From positions 41,027,335-41,091,334 of the forward strand of contig CM036191.1 of the NCBI GenBank assembly GCA_020631735.1: 64,000 nt of DNA, written 5' to 3'. A program made the position numbers and the translations under genes. The notes under the pieces were generated by a model. It ran no database searches. It was given only the letters and a program-made list of their open reading frames with translations, and was not told the origin of the DNA. Shown here in pieces: positions 57,794 to 64,000 of the stretch. This stretch comes from Saccharum officinarum (taxonomy: Eukaryota > Streptophyta > Magnoliopsida > Poales > Poaceae). The number at the start of each line of letters is the position of its first letter. Position 1 is the first letter of the stretch.

Positions 57794-58120
57794 ATTAAAT
57801 CTTTAGTGATTACTAGAGGCTCATTCAATCACCGGCTCACAGAGTCAAGTCTACAGATTTTTATGGCAGTGACTATAGTGTGTCTGTCTGTACCTTTGCC
57901 AACAAACTTTTATAGACTGTGTGTTTCTATAGTGATCTCAAGGTGGTTGTGCTGTGATGCAATTATTTTTAGTTTAACAAAATACTGTATAAAAAACGCA
58001 GACGACCCTGCCATGTTCAATTTCAGTACACAGGGAAATCATATATATAGATAAAAAGGAAATTAACAATCATAAATACAACAATTAAGTAACATCTATG
58101 GCTATATATATCAAATTGAA

Positions 58121-59668
58121 TTAGATGGACTCTTTGATAGACAGGAGTGTCCCTATGATCCCAGCAGCAGCACCAATGCCAGTGAGAACCGCGGCGATGT
58201 ATTTCTTGTTGTTGTGGAGAAACCCATGCAACTTGGTCTTCATCCGGCTGTTGTCCCTGTAGTTCTTGATCTGTACCATTATGCGATAGTAGCTTGGTCC
58301 GAAGCGCAGACTCTGGAAGCTCGAGAAGAAGCGGAGCACCTCCTCGTTGGTGAGACCTCCTCCTCTCTGCAGGAGACCCCTCTCCCGTAGCTCCTGAACT
58401 TCCTCCTCCCTGTACACCAAATTTGCCAGGAGCATAACGTAAGAGCAAACAGCAGAGTCCTCATCTGTTGCAGTCGCAGCTCCGAAGCTCTCAATCGTGC
58501 ATAGCTCGAGAGCTGCCATGTTGACGAGGTAGCTTGCACGGTCGCGATCCAGGGACAGTGGCGCCAAAGAGAGCTCGGTGAAGACAGCCCCTTCCTGATT
58601 GAGATGCATGTCAAGGAGCTTCATCGTCTTGTTGGCCTTGAGCATGATGCAGATCTCGGCAAGGTCCATGGCACTGACAGAAAATGACATGTTCTTGGGT
58701 TCCGGCGGTTCAGGGTTCTCCTTATCAATGTCACTTCTTCGTCCAACAATGTAGTAGTGGAGGAGGCCAAGGAGATGCGGCGGAGTGTAGTCTTCATACC
58801 AGATAAAAGATTCTTCTTCTTCGGGAGGAGGCTCACGATGGTCGTATGGCTGCATACAGTATCTCAATCTATATACGAACTTCATGGGTATCGACGGCTC
58901 ATCTAAGCCATCGTCTTGCATGAAGCTCATGATGTTCTCGACCACTGTCCATGGGAGCTGGTTCTCAAGTAGCATGACATCATGGAATATATCCTCGCGG
59001 TTAGGTCTCAAGAATCTCTGTAAGCTCCCATCTATTCTGTCACGGTGGGATGTACCCCGCATTGCCATGTACTGCACCAAGAAGCAAGCATCAAAGAACA
59101 TCATATGTCGGAAGTCGTCGTCGCTGATACCTGCCATCACATCCTTGTCGTAGAAGCGGCGAGCTTCATCGGCGACGGGGACGAACTTTTCATACATATC
59201 CTCCAGTAGCTGGATCTCCCCAATGCAGTGGCAGGCGGCGACGTGCTTCACTTTCTCCGCCTTCTTGAGGTGCTCCAGACCATGGTGGTAGGGTCCGATG
59301 GCCACGATCCTTGGCACGGTATAAGACTTGTCGACAGCTCCAAGGCATGTAGGGTATCTATGCATCTTCTGTTTCATCATGTCCATATCAGCCTTGAAGT
59401 CACCCAGTACTTGATTGACTACATTCCTAGCATGACTGTCATTCGAGATCTTCGCTTTCTCACTTGTAGAATAACGTCGTGAGGCTGCAGAATAGTACTC
59501 AACCAGCAGCTGTTGGACATCATATTCATATGCTTGGATGCCACAGTCACCGGGTATGTCGATAGACACATATTCTACAGGGAGAGGGAGATCAGCAACT
59601 GGTTCTTCAACAGTCCAGTTCGCCAGCTGAAACTCACAAGGTCTGTCCCAAGCCGCAGCGGGTTCCAT
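58121..59668 (-). CDS. DUF247-6, intact DUF247 (UPF0481) protein, 515 aa
   Basis: One uninterrupted coding exon. The start MEPAAAWDRPCEFQLANW was chosen because a splice acceptor (TTCATGCAG) lies 3 bp upstream and the same MEP start occurs in DUF247-1 and -2. Approximate order by residue: variable leader 1-115; RIVAIGPYHHG near 120; ARRFYDKDVMAGISDDDFRH and MMFFDACFLVQYM near 185; VMLLENQLPWTVVENIMSF near 230; PPHLLGLLHYYIVGRR near 300; SFSVSAMDLAE; LSLAPLSLDRDRASYLVNM; DSAVCSYVMLLANLVYREEE; a C-terminal stretch AAVLTGIGAAAGIIGTLLSI that can span a membrane. Length fits the family. Function is unknown: cell-surface or membrane association is expected, and some grass relatives control pollen self-recognition. 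This is the only fully intact copy in the window. Confidence 0.93.
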   Translation of the reverse strand: MEPAAAWDRPCEFQLANWTVEEPVADLPLPVEYVSIDIPGDCGIQAYEYDVQQLLVEYYSAASRRYSTSEKAKISNDSHARNVVNQVLGDFKADMDMMKQKMHRYPTCLGAVDKSYTVPRIVAIGPYHHGLEHLKKAEKVKHVAACHCIGEIQLLEDMYEKFVPVADEARRFYDKDVMAGISDDDFRHMMFFDACFLVQYMAMRGTSHRDRIDGSLQRFLRPNREDIFHDVMLLENQLPWTVVENIMSFMQDDGLDEPSIPMKFVYRLRYCMQPYDHREPPPEEEESFIWYEDYTPPHLLGLLHYYIVGRRSDIDKENPEPPEPKNMSFSVSAMDLAEICIMLKANKTMKLLDMHLNQEGAVFTELSLAPLSLDRDRASYLVNMAALELCTIESFGAATATDEDSAVCSYVMLLANLVYREEEVQELRERGLLQRGGGLTNEEVLRFFSSFQSLRFGPSYYRIMVQIKNYRDNSRMKTKLHGFLHNNKKYIAAVLTGIGAAAGIIGTLLSIKESI

Positions 59669-59671
59669 GAT

Positions 59672-59920
59672 CTGCATGAAAACAAATGGAAATGAAGTCA
59701 AACATTTAAGAAAGCTTAGAAACAAATCATAGAGAAACTATGGACAATTCAAATTTATATAACAGGATTTATAATATATAATCTCATGCAAACAGTGTAC
59801 TATATATATGAATGCATGGTTAGTGACAGATCAAAGAGAGAAGAGAAGAAAGACTACATACAGCCGGGCAAGAAGAAGCACAACCTTTCTTAGCTTGTGG
59901 ACACCTTATATAGAGAGAGA
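59672..59920 (-). promoter_or_regulatory. 5'UTR intron, first exon and TATA box of DUF247-6
   Basis: The intron 59672-59861 (190 bp) has donor GGCT|GTATGT and acceptor ATGCAG|ATC. The non-coding first exon starts at 59862 (CTTGCCCGGCT). TATA box CTATATAAGGTG lies at about 59903-59916, preceded on the minus strand by GAAGCTCTCTCT. Confidence 0.65.
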
Positions 59921-60920
59921 GCTTCAAGTCCCATTGGTAGAGTGTCATCTAAAACGTTGCCCAATTGCTGGTTTATGACAACGTTTAGGTATAGTATTAT
60001 CTTGATGCATGCATGTACAGGTTTATGCTACTATCTTGCTCTCACTTACGACAAGATGTACAGCTACGGCTAACCATAAAATACAAAACAACTAGAAGAG
60101 AGAAGTAAAGGTTCAAATCAAGGACAATAAAAGAAAGGAAAGGAATTACCTGCCCGATGCCCATCGATTCCTGCAAGGAGCATGTTCGGAAACTGGCCAT
60201 CAATACGTAGAAGACAAGAGCCTGGCAAATGAGATCTGAAGACTTCACTAAAGTTCCTTATGTACTTCTTTTAAAATGCAATCAGCAAGAAACTTACTAA
60301 TAGAGAATAATCAACGCTTACATAAACAACAATGTACAACAACTAAAAATAACTGCACGGAGGACACGACAACCACCACCACAACAATAACAATCCCAGT
60401 GAAGAGGCCACCTAATTAAGCATAATCAATTGCTCCAACTCATGTACTGCTCCTAAAAAACTCTAGAGATCCAGGACCAGCCATGCAGTATTCCATGCCA
60501 AAGAATTAATTAATAACATACGTACAAGGACAGACATACATATGTTATTATACAACATCTCCAGCCAACTGATCATGCCGATGACATTGTTGATGCTCAC
60601 TCTATTAAGCAAGTGGCTGTGTATAGACTATAGAAGCATGTGCGTTCGGCATACTGGCCACAGATTCACACACTAAAGGACGGATCATTTGCCTGAGCTG
60701 GCAAAAATATGTATCGCAAGCTCTAGGCCTCTAGCTAGTACGTACCACATGGTGTTGGTATGTGTATGTTAGATTACAACGGATGTCACGGCACTAACAC
60801 GAAGAACTAATGCCATTGGCTAATCTCTGGAAGATAGACATGATTAGATCTAAAAGTAGATCTTTCCTTTCTTGTCCTGTTCTGTGTCAACGCTACTACA
60901 ATAGAAGACTGGCATTAGTT
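59921..60920. other. Upstream region of DUF247-6, no gene
   Basis: AT-rich DNA. ACTAATGCCA (near 60807) and TGGCATTAGT (near 60911) are inverted around about 110 bp and may be ends of a small element adjoining the DUF247-5 fragment. Confidence 0.35.
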
Positions 60921-61384
60921 CGTCCTAGAGGCTGGTGAAGAAGCGGAGTGCCTCCTTGTTGGTGAGCCCTCCTCCTCCCTCCAGGAGACCCCTCGCCCGT
61001 AGCTCGTCCACGTCCTCCTCCTTGTATACCAACATGGCCAGGAGGAGGAGGTAGGAGCAGACAGCCGACTTTTCAACTGGTGCTGCTACAAAACTTTTGT
61101 ACCGTGCACAGCTCGAGAGCCGCCATGTTGACGTGGTAGCTTGCATGGTTACGGTCCAAGCACAGAGGTGGTACTGAGAGCTCGGCGAAGAGAGTGCCTT
61201 CCTCTAGGCCCATGCGAATGAGCTCCGTCGTATTCTTGGCTTTGAGCGTGATGCCAATCTTGGCAAGCTCCATGGCACTGGCGGAAAATGATACCTTCTC
61301 GGGTCCTGTTTTGGAGTGCTTATTTGTGTCGTCGTCGCTTGTTCCTACAATGTAGTGCCAGAAGAGGCCAAGGAGATGTGGTGG
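60921..61384 (-). pseudogene. DUF247-5, fragment copied from DUF247-4
   Basis: About 460 bp closely matching 54722-55190, with roughly a dozen differences by eye. It has the same frameshift after the NMAALELC region and the same TAG after FFTSL. It therefore copied an already broken gene. The left end is abrupt at 60921; on the right an LTR starts at 61385 inside the PPH-LLG region. Confidence 0.88.
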
Positions 61385-61956
61385 TGTTGGGTGAAAAGTT
61401 CAAGTCAAAACACACAATTCACACAATCATCGAAAAATTTCAGACAAGACAAAGTTGAGAGCAAAACTTGTCTTTATTTCATGATCCTTCCATACATGTC
61501 AGAGGGGGTATTTATAGGGTCCTAGTCTTCGTATTTTACATAAAATGACTTTTCTACCCCCGACCTAAATATTTACACTCTTTATTTTCCATAAGGGCGA
61601 AGTGGTCATTTCCCCTGGATTCAGACTTTTTTTCTTGTTTACTTCTCCATACAGCGAAGTCCACTTTATGTCGACGAAGTCGTCAGACGAAGTTGATCGT
61701 TAATTTGAATGACAAAGTTGTCAGGCGAAGTTGATCGTCGAAAGTTGAACGACGAAGTCATCAGGCGAAGTTGATCGTCGAAAGTTGAACGATGAAGTCG
61801 TCAGGCGAAGTTGATCGTCGAAAGTTGAACGACAAAGTTGAAATATATTCTTCGCTATACTTTTTCCTGCAAGTAAATTACATTAGAAAACTTTATACAT
61901 TTTCATACTCCAAAGTTTGGGCTTGAGTTTTTTTGGACAAAGTCAATTTCCCAACA
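61385..61956 (-). repeat. 3' LTR of the minus-strand gypsy element
   Basis: Ends are TGTTGGG...CCCAACA. On the minus strand it has CCCTATAAATACCCCC (TATA at 61509-61516) and, about 36 bp downstream, AATAAA at 61473-61478. This promoter and poly(A)-signal order gives the minus orientation. Confidence 0.8.
61674..61840. repeat. 40-bp tandem array inside the LTR
   Basis: Four units of 38-40 bp start GAAGTTGATCGT at 61689, 61727, 61767 and 61807, with CGAAAGTTGAACGA inside. They lie in U3, upstream of the minus-strand TATA box. Confidence 0.85.
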
Positions 61957-62117
61957 GTAGCCCCTCGCGAATGAAGGCCTACTCTAAAGGTCTGAAATTC
62001 GTGAATTTTGAATTTAATAAGGCGAAGTCAAAAAAAACACCGTCCCGAACTTTGGAGTTGGCCGTTTATGACCGTTAGCTATGAACAGTGTTTTTAACGG
62101 TTACTTTCCGAAGCCGC

Positions 62118-62368
62118 CTATATATACTGCGCTATGTTCCTTTCTTCAGGGTACGCGATCGAAGACGGGTGGTGCTATTTGCTATTTTAAGTTTTGCGAA
62201 GTCAATTTTTCGGCGAAGTCACTTTATTCTGTCGTTCCTTCTTTTGTTGCGAAGGTAAAATTTTTTAGGATAATGTTTTTTTTAATTTTGTGTTTTGTAC
62301 CTTCATATGCTTATTTTTGTTTATGTTTTGTTTTGTATATATTTATATTTTTATATATATATTTGTAG
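62118..62368 (+). promoter_or_regulatory. TATA box and 5'UTR intron of the antisense gene
   Basis: CCTATATATACTGCG (62117-62131) is a clear TATA box on the plus strand. A 114-bp intron 62255-62368 has donor GCGAAG|GTAAAA and acceptor TTTGTAG|ATG, so translation begins at the first base of exon 2. Confidence 0.6.
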
Positions 62369-64000
62369 ATGTCAGACAAAGAGAAGAATTTTTCTGAAAA
62401 TTCACCAGCTGAATCTGAGCACTCTGCTTCTAGTGAAGATTTGTCTAATGTTTTTGCATTAGAGTCGGAGCTTGTTGGTGATGACACAAAGTCTCTGAAT
62501 TTTGGCAAATCTTTGTTTGACGAGTCTGAATTGCAATGGATGATAAAAAATAGAATGCTTGAAAAGCTGATGTTAGATTGCCTCCGCCGAATGAAACAAT
62601 TCCTAGGCCAGAACCTAATGAATGTGTTATGTTTCGTGATTATTTTATTGCTGGCCTTCGCATGCCATGTCAAGATTTTGTTGAAGAAATTCTGAAGGCT
62701 TATAATATTGAGATGCATCATCTGACTCCAAATGGCATAGCGAAGATCGCTCTTTTTATTTGGGCAGTGAAATCTCAAAGAGGAAATCTGGATATTGGAG
62801 CTTTTTGTTCTATCCATGAGATGCATACACAATTTCGTAGTAAAATGGTTGATGGCAAAAATGTTGTCAAATATTTTGGATGTTGCAGCTTTAAGCCAGC
62901 TCGTGGTGCTAAACAAATTGCACCTGCTTCAAAAAATAAGTGGGTTAAAAACTAGTATCGGTATTGGTTTTATCATAAAGTTTCTTTGGTCGAAGAGAAG
63001 AATCAAGCTAACAAAGTTGTTAGAAAGTACCCTTTGGCTGCAAGGATGCACAAGAACATTTTTGAGTGTAAACCTGAATTTCAAAGTTCAAGAAATTTCA
63101 AATCTTGCGAGAAGTTGTATAAGCTTGCTGCAAGTCTGCAAAGTGCTCGTGATCTTTGCGAAGAGTATATTGCTGCCCGTATTTGGCCTCTGAAAAAAGG
63201 TTGGAGCTTTGTTCGATTTCACGAAAAGGTGATCAGAGGAAAAACTTATATTTTTGCAGATAATGAAGTTTTTCGTCCAAAGAAGTATAGCGAAGATAAG
63301 GAGTTTGTTTCTGCTGTTGAAATTAAGGCTGTTGAAATTCTTGGAAAATTTTTGAAGAAAGAGAAAGATTTGATGGATAAAATCCTTGGTTCGAATTATA
63401 AGAGATTAAATAGAGTTTTTGAAATTGCTCAGATTGAATATGGGGAGAGGCCGCCTCCTGCCTATGCCAGAAGTGCGAAGCCTGGTATTGAAAATGTTAC
63501 TAGGAAAAAGAGGGGTGGGCCTCCGCTTACCAAGAAAATTTCAAAGAAGAAGAAAGCAAAGACTGCTGATTTGTCTGATTCTGAATTGTCAGAAATTTTT
63601 GTTGATGAAACTTTGAAGAAAATGGCTTGTGATGATGAGGTGAGAATGTTTAGCTTAGTTTTTGATTCTAGTGGGTTGACTCCGCCTATGTTGACTCCGC
63701 TTGATAACTATTTTTAGAATTTGAAGGCCAATATTTCCCATGGCGATGTTGCTGAAGCTATTTTGACTTCGTCTCAACAAAATGTTGGCGAAGATATTGC
63801 TTCAGATCAAATTAATCCTGTTTCTTCACCGGTTACTGTTGCTGCCAGTGTTGGTGGTTTGCAAGAAGAAGATGAGGTGTTGGCTTCGCAGGAGACTGCT
63901 AGGCCATCGTCTCAAAGGTTTTCTGTTGAAACTCCCCGGGATAATTCAGGAAATTTTGATGAAGTTGAAGCTGTAATTTTGCCGGGAGGTGCTAATTTGG
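62369..64000 (+). pseudogene. Antisense ORF of a gypsy element, PF04195-type protein
   Basis: The start MSDKEKNFSENSPAESEH gives an acidic leader. A frameshift near 62570 precedes LPPPNETIPRPEPNECVMFR and LKAYNIEMHHLTPNGIAKIA, motifs of the family called putative gypsy-type transposon (Transposase_28, PF04195). An in-frame TAG lies at 62953-62955 and another at 63715-63717; otherwise the frame is open to the window end. A Lys-rich segment KKRGGPPLTKKISKKKK (near 63505-63560) looks like a nuclear localisation signal. Its function is unknown. It is encoded opposite to the host retrotransposon, as reported for extra ORFs of Tat-lineage elements. Confidence 0.7.

Larger units (their letters stand above)
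61385..64000 (-). mobile_element. Ty3/gypsy (Tat-type) element, 3' end, continues past the window
   Basis: The LTR 61385-61956 is in minus sense, and the adjacent GTAGCCCCTCGC (61957-61968) is the reverse complement of GCGAGGGGCTAC, a polypurine tract placed just before a 3' LTR. The element thus runs on the minus strand and the window shows only its 3' part. The plus-strand gene here is antisense to it. Its pol genes would lie beyond 64000. Confidence 0.75.

Overview
The window is nuclear DNA of a grass, most likely a panicoid (sorghum, maize, sugarcane or millet group). The signs are an En/Spm-type CACTA element with TTTGCCGAGTG subterminal repeats, Tat-lineage Ty3/gypsy and Ty1/copia retrotransposons, hAT and Helitron-like elements, a plant-type U2AF65 gene family, and a cluster of monocot DUF247 (UPF0481) genes. 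I cannot name the species. There are no rRNA genes, CRISPR arrays or convincing tRNA genes.

Layout. 1-4140: a truncated copia element (copia-1) whose left end is an inverted LTR, joined to a tau-class glutathione S-transferase fragment (4134-4350). 5306-8177: U2AF65-like copy A, minus strand, decayed. 10607-17487: DUF247-1, minus strand, split by copia-2 (11378-16702); its 5'UTR intron holds a LINE fragment. 20151-30633: a second U2AF65-like locus, minus strand. It is made of copy B (RRM1-RRM2-RRM3, open) preceded by a partial head-to-tail duplicate C/D, which is cut by a 727-bp hAT element (22358-23084) and a 5.7-kb CACTA element (23215-28938). 31-35.7 kb: AT-rich DNA with minisatellites and a Helitron-like end. 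35.7-61.4 kb: six further DUF247 copies, all minus strand. One is intact (58121-59668), one keeps a domain-length ORF behind two N-terminal stops (39187-40671), and four are fragments. Between them lie a degenerate Ty3/gypsy element (48622-53940), hAT remnants and MITEs. 61385-64000: the 3' end of a minus-strand Tat-type gypsy element carrying an antisense gene of the PF04195 type with its own TATA box and 5'UTR intron.

Host genes. DUF247 proteins are membrane-anchored plant proteins, and one clade forms the male determinants of grass self-incompatibility. The best DUF247 copies share a 5'UTR intron and a core promoter. The U2AF65-like copies encode RRM and UHM modules of the 3' splice-site factor, but I see no RS domain; they start with a short novel exon followed by serial copies of a micro-exon of about 42 bp.

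Most unusual: copia-2 has LTRs in inverted, not direct, orientation, yet is bounded by a near-perfect 5-bp target duplication. A second element with a divergent pol (copia-1) carries the same inverted-LTR module, nearly identical over 490 bp. Without copia-2, DUF247-1 would be open over 516 codons, and the inverted left LTR points its promoter into the 3' half of that gene.
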